Shown piece by piece: positions 48,144 through 57,399 of a stretch of 64,000 nt of DNA. The DNA is from Azospirillum soli (GTDB lineage Bacteria > Pseudomonadota > Alphaproteobacteria > Azospirillales > Azospirillaceae), in contig NZ_JAGINQ010000006.1 in assembly GCF_017876165.1 (NCBI RefSeq), positions 186,001-250,000 on the forward strand. Direction: 5' to 3'. Each line of letters opens with the position of its first letter. The stretch's first letter is position 1. A program made the position numbers and the translations under genes. The notes below the pieces were generated by a model, which did no database searches, was not told the DNA's origin, and saw nothing but the letters and a program-made list of their open reading frames with translations.

Positions 48144-50741
48144 ATGAGCGACGGCAACAACGAGTTCCGCTTTCCCCGGCGGAAGGACACCCCACCGGCC
48201 GAACGTTCGGCGGAACCGCGCTTGCGGCTGTGGCAGGCGCGCGCCGCCCTGGTCTGGGAACGGGTGTGGCCGGCCGTCTGGGCGCCCGTGGCAATCGCCG
48301 GGGCCTTCGTCGCTCTGGCGCTGATGAACCTGCTGCCGCTGCTGCCGGGATGGCTGCACGCGATCGTGCTGGCGCTGTTCGCCGCCGCCTTCGCACTGAC
48401 TCTGGCGCTCGGGCTGCGCGGCTTGCGATTGCCGAACGAGGAAGCGGCTCGGCGCCGGCTGGAGCGTGACAGCGGCTTGCCCCACCGCCCCCTGCACGTG
48501 CTGCGCGACCGGGCGGCGGGCAACGACCCCACCGCCGCCGCCCTGTGGCAGCTGCACCAGGAACGGATGCGCGCCGCCATGCGCGGCTTGCGCGTCGCCT
48601 GGCCGATGTCGGACATCGCGGCGCACGACCGCTACGCGTTGCGCGCGCTGGTCGTGCTGGCGCTGATCGCCGTGGGCGGTGCCACTTGGGGCGACTGGCG
48701 CCCGCGCCTCGTCGCCGCGCTGAACCCGCATCTGGGCGGATCGGCCGGGGCGTCGGTGGCGGCGCTCGACCTCTGGGTGACTCCGCCGGAATACACCGGC
48801 CTGCCGCCGATCTTCCTGAAATCCGCCAGCGCGGCGCATGCCCCCGCCCTGCCCAACCCCGTGCCGGTGCCGAAGGGCAGCCTCGTGCTCGCCCGCGTGT
48901 CCGGCGGCAGCGGCACCCCGACGCTGGAAGCCGGCGACAAGTCGGCGGCGTTCGAGGCGGTGGACTCCGCCACCTTCCAGATCCAGCAGCCCATCGAGGC
49001 GGGCGCGCGCATCGCGGTGACGCAGGGCTCGCGCACGCTGGGATCCTGGGCGGTGCAGGTGATCCCGGACGCTCCGCCCACCGTCTCCTTCGCCAGCCCG
49101 CCGGCCAAGGGGGAACGGGGGGCGCTGCGGCTCGACTATGCCGCGCATGACGATTACGGGCTGGCCGAGGTGAAGGGCGTCGTCCGGCTGGCGGTGGCGG
49201 ACGGGGAGGCTCCGAACATCGATCGGACGCCGGTCGAGCTGCCGCTGGCCCTGCCCGGCGTGCGGCCCAAGGAGGCGCGCAACGCCGGCTTCCACGACCT
49301 GACCTCGCACCCCTGGGCCGGGCTGAACGCCGCCATCCGGATCACCGCCACCGACGGCGCCGGCCAGACGGGCAGCACCGAGGAGTTCCCGATGGTCCTG
49401 CCGGAGCGGGTGTTCAACCACCCCGTCGCCCGCGCCATCGTGGAGGAACGCAAGAAGCTGACCCTGCGGCCCAAGGAGTCGCGGGTCGAGGTCGCCCGCG
49501 CGCTAGCCGAGCTGTCGGCCCGGCCCAGCCTGTTCGGCGGGGACATCGTGGCCTTCCTGGCGCTGCGCACCTCGGTCGGGCGGCTGCTGCTGGACGAGGA
49601 AGGGGCGTCCATCCCCGAGGTGCAGAAGGTCCTGTGGGAAACCGCGCTGCGCATCGAGGACGGCGGCCTGTCGCTGGCCGAGCGCGACCTGCGCGACGCC
49701 CAGCAGCGGCTGGCCGAGGCCATGGACCGCAATGCGTCGGACGAAGAGCTGAAGAAGCTGATGGACGAGCTCCAGCAGGCCATGGACAAGTTCATGGAGG
49801 CGATGGAGCAGCAGTTGCGCGAAGCGCTGGAGCGCGGCGAGCAGATCCCCATGGTGCCGCCGGAAATGGCCGACCGCATGATGGATCGCCAGGATCTCCA
49901 GCAGATGATGGACCAGATGCGGCAGATGGCGGAGACCGGCGCCCGCGACGCGGCCCGCCAGATGCTCTCGCAGCTTCAGCAGATGCTGGAGAACATGCGC
50001 TCCGGCGCCATGGCCCAGATGCAGCAGCAGGGCGGCCAGAACGAAGCCTGGGAGATGATGCGCGAGTTGCAGGAGCTGGCGCAGAAGCAGCAGCAACTGC
50101 TCGACCAAACCTTCCGCCAGCAGCAGGAGCAGATGGGCCAGCAGGACGGACAGCAGCCGCAGGCCGGTCAGGGGCCGCGCGGCCGCCAGGGGCGCCAACA
50201 GGGGCAGCAGGGGCAAGGCCAGCAGGGCCAGACCGGCAGCCCGCTGATGCAGCAGCAGGCCGAACAGCAGGAAGCCCTGCGCCGCCAGCTGGGCGAGCTG
50301 ATGCGCCGCATGGGCGAGGCGCAGGGCGACATCCCCCGCCCGCTGGGCCGCGCCGAGCGCGCCATGCGCGACGCCGGACAGGCGCTCCAGCAGGGGCAGC
50401 CGGGCAACGCCGTACCGTCGCAGACCCAGGCGATGGACGAGCTTCAGCAGGGCATGCAGAGCTACGCCGAGCAGATGATGCAGCAGATGATGGGCCAGCA
50501 GGGGCCGGGCATGATGGGGCAGCAACAGGGCCAGCCGCAGCGCCAGGGCCGCAACCGCGACCCGCTGGGCCGCCGCCCGTCGGGCTACGGCAGCTACGAC
50601 GGCAACGACGTGAAGATCCCGGAGGAGGCCGAGCTTCAGCGGGCGCGGGAAATCCTGGACGAGCTGCGGCGGCGGTCCGGGCAGTACACGCGCCCCCAGA
50701 TGGAGCGCGAGTACATCGAGCGGCTGCTGAAGCAGTTCTGA
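48144..50741 (+). CDS. DUF4175/TIGR02302-family membrane protein
   Basis: 865 residues: two membrane helices near 45-90 (VWAPVAIAGAFVALALM; LHAIVLALFAAAFALTLAL), a third near 170-190, a large beta-rich region with WVTPPEYTGLPP, and from about residue 510 a highly charged then Gln/Met-rich C-terminus (many QQGQQG-type repeats) that is probably coiled-coil and disordered. The family is widespread in alphaproteobacteria and has no assigned function. The ATG at 48144 lies 56 bases after hemerythrin. The Gln-rich repeats are a region prone to length variation. Confidence 0.8.
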   Translation: MSDGNNEFRFPRRKDTPPAERSAEPRLRLWQARAALVWERVWPAVWAPVAIAGAFVALALMNLLPLLPGWLHAIVLALFAAAFALTLALGLRGLRLPNEEAARRRLERDSGLPHRPLHVLRDRAAGNDPTAAALWQLHQERMRAAMRGLRVAWPMSDIAAHDRYALRALVVLALIAVGGATWGDWRPRLVAALNPHLGGSAGASVAALDLWVTPPEYTGLPPIFLKSASAAHAPALPNPVPVPKGSLVLARVSGGSGTPTLEAGDKSAAFEAVDSATFQIQQPIEAGARIAVTQGSRTLGSWAVQVIPDAPPTVSFASPPAKGERGALRLDYAAHDDYGLAEVKGVVRLAVADGEAPNIDRTPVELPLALPGVRPKEARNAGFHDLTSHPWAGLNAAIRITATDGAGQTGSTEEFPMVLPERVFNHPVARAIVEERKKLTLRPKESRVEVARALAELSARPSLFGGDIVAFLALRTSVGRLLLDEEGASIPEVQKVLWETALRIEDGGLSLAERDLRDAQQRLAEAMDRNASDEELKKLMDELQQAMDKFMEAMEQQLREALERGEQIPMVPPEMADRMMDRQDLQQMMDQMRQMAETGARDAARQMLSQLQQMLENMRSGAMAQMQQQGGQNEAWEMMRELQELAQKQQQLLDQTFRQQQEQMGQQDGQQPQAGQGPRGRQGRQQGQQGQGQQGQTGSPLMQQQAEQQEALRRQLGELMRRMGEAQGDIPRPLGRAERAMRDAGQALQQGQPGNAVPSQTQAMDELQQGMQSYAEQMMQQMMGQQGPGMMGQQQGQPQRQGRNRDPLGRRPSGYGSYDGNDVKIPEEAELQRAREILDELRRRSGQYTRPQMEREYIERLLKQF

Positions 50742-50746
50742 GTATT

Positions 50747-50909
50747 AAAGCGGATTTTCTTTGGTCTTGGACGCAACTTTTTCTGCCGTCATGCCCGGAC
50801 TTGATCCGGGCATCCATGCGACGCTGAAGCGTGGTCGTTATGACGTGGATGACCGGGTCAAGCCCGGTCATGACATTGAAGAGACGCCTTTGGCCAACGG
50901 AAATCCGCT
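50747..50909. repeat. Compound palindromic repeat (REP pair inside a larger palindrome)
   Basis: Outer arms AGCGGATTT (50749-50757) and AAATCCGCT (50901-50909). Inside are two perfect hairpins, ATGCCCGGA-CTTGA-TCCGGGCAT (50791-50813) and ATGACCGGG-TCAAG-CCCGGTCAT (50849-50871), whose loops are reverse complements, so they are one motif in two orientations. A small ACGCT-GA-AGCGT hairpin (50821-50832) lies between. It fills the gap between two converging genes and probably acts as a bidirectional terminator. The inner motif is of a type common in alphaproteobacterial genomes. Confidence 0.8.
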
Positions 50910-50915
50910 GTGATT

Positions 50916-51587
50916 TCAGCTGCCTTCAAAGGTGATCATCACCTCGACCACCGCGCCGGGGTCGGGCTGGGCGTCGCGGAAGGTGGCGACCTCGCCGGGA
51001 AGGAGCTGGGTGGCCGATGCCTCGATGCTCCAGCTCTTGACCGGCTTGCGGTCCTGGCCGAGCGAGACGGCGCGGACGTGCGGCACCGGGCGGATCACGT
51101 CGGACACGTTGATGATCTGCCCGTCCACGATCAGCACCGGCGCACCGCCCTCGGTCTTCTGCTCGGAGCGGACGTTCTGAAGCTGGAGGCCAGCGCCCGG
51201 CGGCTCCACCGGCAGGCCGGCCGTCTCGTAGAACAGGGCGGACGGCGGCCACAGCCGCACGATCTCCTGCCGCGCGAAGAAGCCGGCGGCCCCGGCCAGC
51301 CCCAGGACGGCGAGGAAGACGCCCCAGCCGACCAGCGCGCGCCGGGTCGCCGCCTTGTCGCGCGGCGGTTTGGACGGCTTGGCCTTGTCCTTGGTCTTGG
51401 GAAGCGGGCGGGAGGCGCGGACTTCGGTGACATCGTCGGCGAGGGAGAAGCTCGGTGCCTCCTCCTCGATCGGCTGCTGCCACCAGATGTGGCCGCACTT
51501 GGCGCAGCGCACCTTACGCCCCTGCGGCCCCACCGACGAATCGGCCAGGGTGTAGCGCGTGGCGCAGGTGGGGCAGGAGACGATCAT
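50916..51587 (-). CDS. Zinc-ribbon (MJ0042) and DUF3426 membrane protein
   Basis: 223 residues: N-terminal zinc ribbon CPTC...CAKC (Cys5, Cys8, Cys28, Cys31), a charged Lys/Pro linker, one membrane helix about 86-106 (VGWGVFLAVLGLAGAAGFFA) and a C-terminal extracytoplasmic beta domain (LQLQNVRSEQ, GQIINVSDVIRPVPHVRA, LPGEVATFR) of the DUF3426 type. Function unknown. It diverges from ftsE, as is common in alphaproteobacteria, which suggests a cell-envelope role. Confidence 0.85.
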   Translation of the reverse strand: MIVSCPTCATRYTLADSSVGPQGRKVRCAKCGHIWWQQPIEEEAPSFSLADDVTEVRASRPLPKTKDKAKPSKPPRDKAATRRALVGWGVFLAVLGLAGAAGFFARQEIVRLWPPSALFYETAGLPVEPPGAGLQLQNVRSEQKTEGGAPVLIVDGQIINVSDVIRPVPHVRAVSLGQDRKPVKSWSIEASATQLLPGEVATFRDAQPDPGAVVEVMITFEGS

Positions 51588-51704
51588 CGCGGCCGGTCAC
51601 GGTCACCGAAATTGCAGAATGTCCTTATAGGTAGGTATGGAGTATGAAGCAAGGAACGGCACGGCGGCGGACAAGCTGCCGCTCCTCGGTGCATTGGTGA
51701 GACC

Positions 51705-52385
51705 GTGATTCGTTTCGAGAACGTTGGTTTGCGTTACGGCACCGGGCCGGAGGTGCTGCGCGACATCAGCTTCACCCTGCCGCCCGGCTCGTTCCATTTC
51801 ATGACCGGAGCCAGTGGTGCTGGCAAATCGTCGCTGCTGAAGCTGATGTACCTGGCGCACCGCCCGTCGCGCGGGCTGATCACCCTGTTCGGCCGCGACA
51901 TGGCGCGCGCCAAGCGCGGGGACCTGCCCGCGCTGCGCCGCCAGATCGGCGTGGTGTTCCAGGATTTCGCCCTGCTCGACCACCTCTCCACGCTCGACAA
52001 CGTGGCGCTGCCGCTGCGCATGAGCGGCGCATCCGAGGCCGACGTGGTGGAGCACTGCACGGAAATCCTGCGCTGGGTGGGGCTGGGCAACCACCTGCAC
52101 GCCCTGCCCTCCACCCTGTCGGGCGGGCAGCAGCAGCGCGTCGCCATCGCCCGCTCGGTCATCAACCGCCCACGCCTGCTGCTGGCCGACGAACCCACCG
52201 GCAACGTGGACGACGGCATCGGCATGCGCCTTCTGTACCTGTTCGAGGAGCTGCACAAGCTGGGCACCACCGTGGTCATCGCCACCCACAACGAGGCGCT
52301 GATCCGCCGCTTCGACCACCCGCGCCTGCATCTGGAGAACGGGCGCCTGCACGTCATGCCGGCGCAAGCCGCGCGCTGGGCCTGA
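51705..52385 (+). CDS. ftsE: Cell division ATP-binding protein FtsE
   Basis: 226-residue ABC ATPase: Walker A GASGAGKSS (35-43), signature LSGGQQQR (about 137-145), Walker B LLLADEPTGN (about 158-168) and switch histidine IATHNE. With FtsX it forms the complex that controls peptidoglycan hydrolases at the septum. The start is GTG at 51705. FtsX follows 13 bases after the stop. Confidence 0.95.
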   Translation: MIRFENVGLRYGTGPEVLRDISFTLPPGSFHFMTGASGAGKSSLLKLMYLAHRPSRGLITLFGRDMARAKRGDLPALRRQIGVVFQDFALLDHLSTLDNVALPLRMSGASEADVVEHCTEILRWVGLGNHLHALPSTLSGGQQQRVAIARSVINRPRLLLADEPTGNVDDGIGMRLLYLFEELHKLGTTVVIATHNEALIRRFDHPRLHLENGRLHVMPAQAARWA

Positions 52386-52398
52386 GGGGACGACCACG

Positions 52399-53292
52399 AT
52401 GGCCCTGCCCCTCTACCGCAAGCGCTTCGACCTGCCGCTGGCGAAGGATCCGACCTCGCGCTTCCTGACGTGGCTGACCGCACTGATAGTCTATCTGGCG
52501 GCGCTGGCGCTGGCCGGCGCGCTGGTCGTGTCGGACATGGCGCGGCGCTGGGACAGCGGGCTGGCCGGCGGCCTGACCGTGCAGATCGCGCCGCTGCCGG
52601 ACGCCGCCGCGTCGCCGCTGAACGAACGGGTGGAAGCGGCGCTGACCGTCCTGCGCTCCACCCCCGGCGTGAAGACGGCCAACGCCCTGACCTCGGACGA
52701 CACGGCGCGGCTGCTAGAACCCTGGCTGGGGCCGGAGGCGGCCGACCCGCTGCTGCCCATGCCGCGCCTGATTGACGTGGTGACGGACGGGCCGGTGGAT
52801 GTGGATGCACTGACCCTGCGGCTGAAATCCGCGGCGCCGGGAGCGACCCTGGACGACCATGCGGTGTGGCTGGCGGATCTGCGCAACTTCGCGGGCGCGG
52901 TGCATCTGGCGGCGCTGGGCGTCGTCGCGCTGATCGGCGGGGCCGGCGTCATGGCCGTGGTCTTCGCCGTGCGCGCCGGTCTGGCGATCCACCGGCATGT
53001 GGTGGAGCTGCTGCACCTGATGGGAGCGACCGACCGCTATGTCGCCCGGCAGTTCGAGTCGCACGTCATGAGCCTGACCCTGCGCGGGGGACTCGGCGGG
53101 CTGGGGCTGGCGCTGGCGACCCTGGTCGGGATCGGGCGGGCCTCGGCGGGGCTGCGCGCCAGCCTGCTGCCAAACGTGTCGCTGGAGGTCTGGCAGATGG
53201 GACTGCTGGCCATTGTGCCGGTGATGGCCTGCCTGCTGGCCATGGTCACCGCGCGCTGGACCGTGCTGCGCACGCTGGAGACTCTGCCGTGA
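52399..53292 (+). CDS. ftsX: Cell division permease-like protein FtsX
   Basis: 297 residues: membrane helix about 22-45, a periplasmic domain of about 115 residues, then three helices near 165-190, 225-250 and 260-285. The segment HRHVVELLHLMGATDRYVAR is the FtsX coupling region. Partner of FtsE in the adjacent gene. The rest of the run (DUF218 protein, PlsC) follows closely, suggesting an envelope operon. Confidence 0.92.
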   Translation: MALPLYRKRFDLPLAKDPTSRFLTWLTALIVYLAALALAGALVVSDMARRWDSGLAGGLTVQIAPLPDAAASPLNERVEAALTVLRSTPGVKTANALTSDDTARLLEPWLGPEAADPLLPMPRLIDVVTDGPVDVDALTLRLKSAAPGATLDDHAVWLADLRNFAGAVHLAALGVVALIGGAGVMAVVFAVRAGLAIHRHVVELLHLMGATDRYVARQFESHVMSLTLRGGLGGLGLALATLVGIGRASAGLRASLLPNVSLEVWQMGLLAIVPVMACLLAMVTARWTVLRTLETLP

Positions 53293-53308
53293 CGCGGGAG
53301 CGCTGACC

Positions 53309-53950
53309 ATGGCGCGGTTTCACCCGCAACGGAACGGCGTGGCGCGAACGTTCGGACGGCTGGCGCTGATCACGCTGGTCACGGCGCTGGTGTGGGGCGG
53401 CGGGCTGGTCTGGTTCGCTTCCGGCATTCCGCGCACGCCGCCCGCCCCGGACAGCCCCGAGGCGACGCGTGAGACCGACGCCATCGTCGTGCTGACCGGC
53501 GGCAGCGGGCGGTTGGGCACCGGGCTGGAGCTGCTGGCGGCGGGACGGGCGCGCAGGCTGTTCGTGTCGGGCGTCTACGAGGGGCTGGACGTTCAGGAAC
53601 TGCTGAAGATGTCGCGCCAGTCGCCGAGTGAGGTGGAATGCTGCATCACGCTGGGCTACGCCGCCGAAAGCACCATCGGCAACGCCTACGAGACGGCCGA
53701 CTGGATGCGCGAGCAGGGCTTCGTCTCCATGCGGCTGGTCACCGCCAACTATCACATGCAGCGCAGCCTGCTGGAATTCCACATGGCCGCCCCGGAGATG
53801 GAGGTGGTGCCGCACCCGGTCGCCTCGCCCCACGTGCATCTGAACGACTGGTGGCTGTGGCCGGGCACCGCGAACCTGCTGGTCAACGAGTACAACAAGT
53901 ACCTGCTGACGCTGCTCCGCTATCAGCTTGAGAAGCTCCTCGAATCCTGA
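53309..53950 (+). CDS. DUF218/YdcF-like envelope protein
   Basis: 213 residues with one N-terminal membrane helix (about 17-40) and a DUF218 fold: TDAIVVLTGGSGRLGTGLELL, RLFVSGVYEGLD, ESTIGNAYETADWM and RLVTANYHMQRSLLEF. The family (SanA/ElyC/YdcF) is linked to envelope and undecaprenyl-carrier homeostasis, with no firm enzymatic activity. It lies 16 bases after ftsX and 12 before plsC, a layout kept in many alphaproteobacteria. Confidence 0.87.
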   Translation: MARFHPQRNGVARTFGRLALITLVTALVWGGGLVWFASGIPRTPPAPDSPEATRETDAIVVLTGGSGRLGTGLELLAAGRARRLFVSGVYEGLDVQELLKMSRQSPSEVECCITLGYAAESTIGNAYETADWMREQGFVSMRLVTANYHMQRSLLEFHMAAPEMEVVPHPVASPHVHLNDWWLWPGTANLLVNEYNKYLLTLLRYQLEKLLES

Positions 53951-53962
53951 CAAGTTCGCCGC

Positions 53963-54739
53963 ATGATCTTCCTGCGCTCCCTCGTCTTTAACATCGCGTT
54001 CCACGTCTGGACGGCCATCGTCTGCATCGGGCTGCTGCCGACGCTGCTGCTGCCCCGAACGGCCATGATGCGCGCGATCATCGGGTATTTCCGGTCCGTC
54101 GCGTGGCTGGAGCGGACCATCGTCGGCATCCGCTATGAGGTGCGGGGGCGTGAACACGTGCCCACGTCCGGCTCCTTCATCCTGGCCGCCAAGCACCAGT
54201 CGGCGTGGGAGACGATGAAGCTCCACCTGCTGGTGAACGATCCCGCGATCATCCTGAAGCGGGAACTGATGTGGATTCCCATCTGGGGTTGGTACGCCGC
54301 CAAGTCCAAGATGATCGCGGTGGACAGGGGCGCGCGCGGCCGGGCGGTCGCCTCGCTGGTTAAGAACTCCAAGCCGGTGCGCGACCAGCGCCGCCCCATC
54401 GTCATCTTCCCGCAGGGCACGCGGGTCGCCGTCGGCGCCTATCGGCCCTACCGGATCGGCGTGGGCGTGCTGTACGAGAATCTGGACATCCCCATCGTGC
54501 CGATGGCGCTGAACGCCGGGCTCTACTGGGCGCGGCACAGCTTCATCAAGCGGCCGGGCACCGTGGTGGTGGAGTTCCTGCCGCCGATCCCGCCGGGCCT
54601 GGGACGCGCCCGCGTCATGCAGGTGCTGGAGGAACGGCTGGAAGCGGCCAGCGACCGTCTGGTCGTCGCGGCCGGCGGCCCGGCGACAGTGCGGCCGGAG
54701 CCGGAGACGGCACCCCCGGTCGCCACCACGGCCGGCTGA
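53963..54739 (+). CDS. plsC: 1-acyl-sn-glycerol-3-phosphate acyltransferase PlsC
   Basis: 258 residues: membrane helix about 10-30, the acyltransferase block I KHQSAWET (His78; HX4E form common in alphaproteobacteria rather than HX4D), block III IFPQGTR and block IV VPMALNAG. It adds the second acyl chain to lysophosphatidic acid to make phosphatidic acid at the inner membrane. Last gene of the ftsEX run. Confidence 0.9.
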   Translation: MIFLRSLVFNIAFHVWTAIVCIGLLPTLLLPRTAMMRAIIGYFRSVAWLERTIVGIRYEVRGREHVPTSGSFILAAKHQSAWETMKLHLLVNDPAIILKRELMWIPIWGWYAAKSKMIAVDRGARGRAVASLVKNSKPVRDQRRPIVIFPQGTRVAVGAYRPYRIGVGVLYENLDIPIVPMALNAGLYWARHSFIKRPGTVVVEFLPPIPPGLGRARVMQVLEERLEAASDRLVVAAGGPATVRPEPETAPPVATTAG

Positions 54740-54858
54740 GCGCCGATCGGGCATCACGGAACATAAGCGGAACCGCCGGGTTGACCGGGCAAGGGCCGCC
54801 TCTTAGTCTTCGGGACAGGAACGGGCGGGCCGCGTGGGTCCCGCGCGAGGGAGGACAC

Positions 54859-57216
54859 ATGTCGGGCATCGCCGCCATTTCCCAGCAGATCTGGGACATG
54901 AAGTACCGCTTCAAGACGGCCGATGGAGAGCCCATCGACCGGACGGTCGATGACACCTGGATGCGCGTCGCCGCCGCGCTGGCCGCCCCGGAGGCCGAGC
55001 CGCAGGACTGGGCACCCCGGTTCGAGGACGCGCTGTCGCGGTTCGAGTTCCTGCCCGCCGGCCGCATCCTGGCCGGGGCCGGCACCGGCCGGTCGGTGAC
55101 GCTGTTCAACTGCTTCGTCATGGGCACGATCGAGGACGACCTCGGCGCCATCTTCGCCGCCCTGCGCGAGGCGGCCCTGACCATGCAGCAGGGCGGCGGC
55201 ATCGGCTACGACTTCTCCACCATCCGCCCGAAGGGCGCGCCGGTGAAGGGCGTGGGCGCCGACGCGTCCGGCCCGCTGTCCTTCATGGACGTGTGGGACA
55301 GCATGTGCCGCACCATCATGTCGGCCGGCGCCCGGCGCGGCGCGATGATGGCGACTCTGCGCTGCGACCACCCGGACATTGAGGATTTCATCGACGCCAA
55401 GCGTGAGCCGGGGCGGCTGCGCAACTTCAACCTGTCGGTTCTGGTCACCGACGCCTTCATGGACGCGGTGAAGGCGGACAAGCCCTGGCCGCTGGTCTTC
55501 GGCGACCGCGTCTACCGCGTGCTGCGCGCCCGCGACCTGTGGGACCGCATCATGCAGGCGACCTACGCCTACGCGGAGCCGGGCGTCATCTTCATCGACC
55601 GCATCAACGAGCGGAACAACCTGCGCTACGCCGAGGACATTTCCGCTACGAACCCCTGCGGCGAGCAGCCCCTGCCCCCCTACGGCGCCTGCCTGCTGGG
55701 CTCCATCAACCTCGCCGCGCTGGTGCGCGACGCGTTCGAGGAGACGGCGCGGCTGGACACCGACCGGCTGCGGGAACTGGTCGCCCTGGCTGTGCGGATG
55801 ATGGACAATGTGGTGGACGCCTCGCGCTTCCCGCTGGCCGAACAGGCACACGAGGCGCGGACCAAGCGGCGCATCGGGCTGGGCGTAACGGGCTTGGCCG
55901 ACGCGCTGATCCTGTGCCGCGTCCGCTACGGCACCGACAAGGCCGTGGCCCTCACCGAATCCTGGCTGAAGACGGTGCAGAACGAGGCCTATCGGGCGTC
56001 GGCGCTGCTGGCGGCGGAAAAGGGCGCCTTCCCGCTGTTCGACCGCGACGCCTACCTCGCCGCGCCGATGGTGCAGGCGCTGGACGCCGACGTGCGCGCC
56101 CTGATCGAGCAGCACGGGATCCGCAACGCGCTTCTGACCTCCATCGCGCCGACCGGGACCATTTCGCTGTTCGCCGACAACGTGTCGTCGGGGATCGAGC
56201 CGGTCTTCTCCTACACCTACCAGCGCACGGTGCTGATGCCCGACGGCACGCGCCGGACGGAGGAGGTGAGCGACCACGCCTACCGCCTGTTCCGGGCGAA
56301 GTTCGGGGCCGACAGGCCGCTGCCCGACTATTTCGTGGACGCGCAGACGCTGTCGCCGGCGGAGCATGTGGTCATGCAGGCGGCGGCGCAGCGGTACGTG
56401 GACAGCTCCATCTCCAAGACCATCAACTGCCCGGAGGATCTGCCCTTCGACGCCTTCAAGGACGTGTACCGGCAGGCCTACGAGCTGGGCTGCAAGGGCT
56501 GCACGACCTACCGGCCGAACGCGGTCACCGGCTCCGTCCTGACGGTGAAGAAGGAGGAGGCCAAGCCGGCCGCCGTTTCGGAGACCGGGGCGGAAACGCA
56601 CGCCGAGACGGCGGCGCTGCGCGGGGAACCGGGGGCGGTGGTTTACATGACCAAGCCGCTCGACCGGCCGGAGGCGCTGCCCGGCGAGACCTACAAGGTG
56701 CGCTGGCCGGACAGCGACCACGCCATGTACATCACCATCAACGACATCATCGAAGCCGGCCGCCGCCGTCCGTTCGAGGTGTTCATCAACTCCAAGAACA
56801 TGGAGCATTACGCCTGGACCGTGGCGCTGACGCGCATGATCTCGGCGGTGTTCCGGCGCGGCGGCGACATCAGCTTCGTGGTGGAGGAGCTGAAGGCGGT
56901 GTTCGACCCGCGCGGCGGCGCCTGGATCGGCGGGCGCTACGTGCCGTCGCTGCTGGCCGCCATCGGCGACGTGATCGAACGGCACATGAAGGCCATCGGC
57001 ATGCTGCCGGAGCCGGACACGCTGGTCGCCGAGGCGGCGCGCAAGGCGATGGGCGATGGGGAAACGGCCCAGCCGGACGCGCCGGAGGGAGCCAAGCCGG
57101 GTTCCCCCCAAGGGTCCAGGGGGCTGCAATGCCCGAAGTGCGGCCAACCGGGACTGATCCGACAGGAAGGCTGCGACAGCTGCCTCAACTGCGGCTATTC
57201 GAAATGTGGCCCGTGA
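54859..57216 (+). CDS. nrdJ: Adenosylcobalamin-dependent (class II) ribonucleotide reductase
   Basis: 785 residues. It reduces ribonucleotides to deoxyribonucleotides with AdoCbl as radical source, without oxygen. Visible features: GRILAGAGTGRSVTLFNCFV, the active-site block NPCGEQPLPPYGAC, TGTISLFADNVSSGIEP, TINCPEDLPFD, a C-terminal TSCPD-like domain (YITINDIIEAGRRRPFEVF), and a terminal Cys-rich tail CPKCGQ / CDSCLNCGYSKC that relays electrons. GGGAGG precedes the ATG at 54859; an upstream in-frame start would add 26 unrelated residues. It depends on the vitamin made by the cob genes at 1-9442. Confidence 0.94.
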   Translation: MSGIAAISQQIWDMKYRFKTADGEPIDRTVDDTWMRVAAALAAPEAEPQDWAPRFEDALSRFEFLPAGRILAGAGTGRSVTLFNCFVMGTIEDDLGAIFAALREAALTMQQGGGIGYDFSTIRPKGAPVKGVGADASGPLSFMDVWDSMCRTIMSAGARRGAMMATLRCDHPDIEDFIDAKREPGRLRNFNLSVLVTDAFMDAVKADKPWPLVFGDRVYRVLRARDLWDRIMQATYAYAEPGVIFIDRINERNNLRYAEDISATNPCGEQPLPPYGACLLGSINLAALVRDAFEETARLDTDRLRELVALAVRMMDNVVDASRFPLAEQAHEARTKRRIGLGVTGLADALILCRVRYGTDKAVALTESWLKTVQNEAYRASALLAAEKGAFPLFDRDAYLAAPMVQALDADVRALIEQHGIRNALLTSIAPTGTISLFADNVSSGIEPVFSYTYQRTVLMPDGTRRTEEVSDHAYRLFRAKFGADRPLPDYFVDAQTLSPAEHVVMQAAAQRYVDSSISKTINCPEDLPFDAFKDVYRQAYELGCKGCTTYRPNAVTGSVLTVKKEEAKPAAVSETGAETHAETAALRGEPGAVVYMTKPLDRPEALPGETYKVRWPDSDHAMYITINDIIEAGRRRPFEVFINSKNMEHYAWTVALTRMISAVFRRGGDISFVVEELKAVFDPRGGAWIGGRYVPSLLAAIGDVIERHMKAIGMLPEPDTLVAEAARKAMGDGETAQPDAPEGAKPGSPQGSRGLQCPKCGQPGLIRQEGCDSCLNCGYSKCGP

Positions 57217-57270
57217 TCCGGGCCATCGCGTGATGCTGGGACTGTGTCGGTTTACGCACAAACTGGGAAT

Positions 57271-57314
57271 GACACCCCATAAGCCGAGAACCGGCACCCC
57301 ATAAAATGAGAATT
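57271..57314. repeat. Two tandem 22-bp repeats resembling an insertion-sequence end
   Basis: Units GaCACCCCATAAgccGAGAAcc and GgCACCCCATAAaatGAGAAtt (lower case marks differences). Tandem transposase-binding repeats of this kind occur at the ends of some insertion sequences. No transposase frame of a second element is adjacent, so it would be a solo end. The IS family is not assigned. Confidence 0.45.
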
Positions 57315-57326
57315 TGATAGGGAAAA

Positions 57327-57354
57327 CTGAAAGGGCCCGAATGGCCCCTTTCAG
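57327..57354 (-). terminator. Hairpin, likely terminator on the reverse strand
   Basis: CTGAAAGGGCC (57327-57337) pairs with GGCCCCTTTCAG (57343-57354), one bulge, loop CGAAT. A run GGGAAAA to its left gives a short U tract for reverse-strand transcripts; it may also end nrdJ. Confidence 0.5.
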
Positions 57355-57399
57355 GTTCTCGGCACAGATTAGCGGCCGCTAAAGCTGCCCCCCCGTCGT

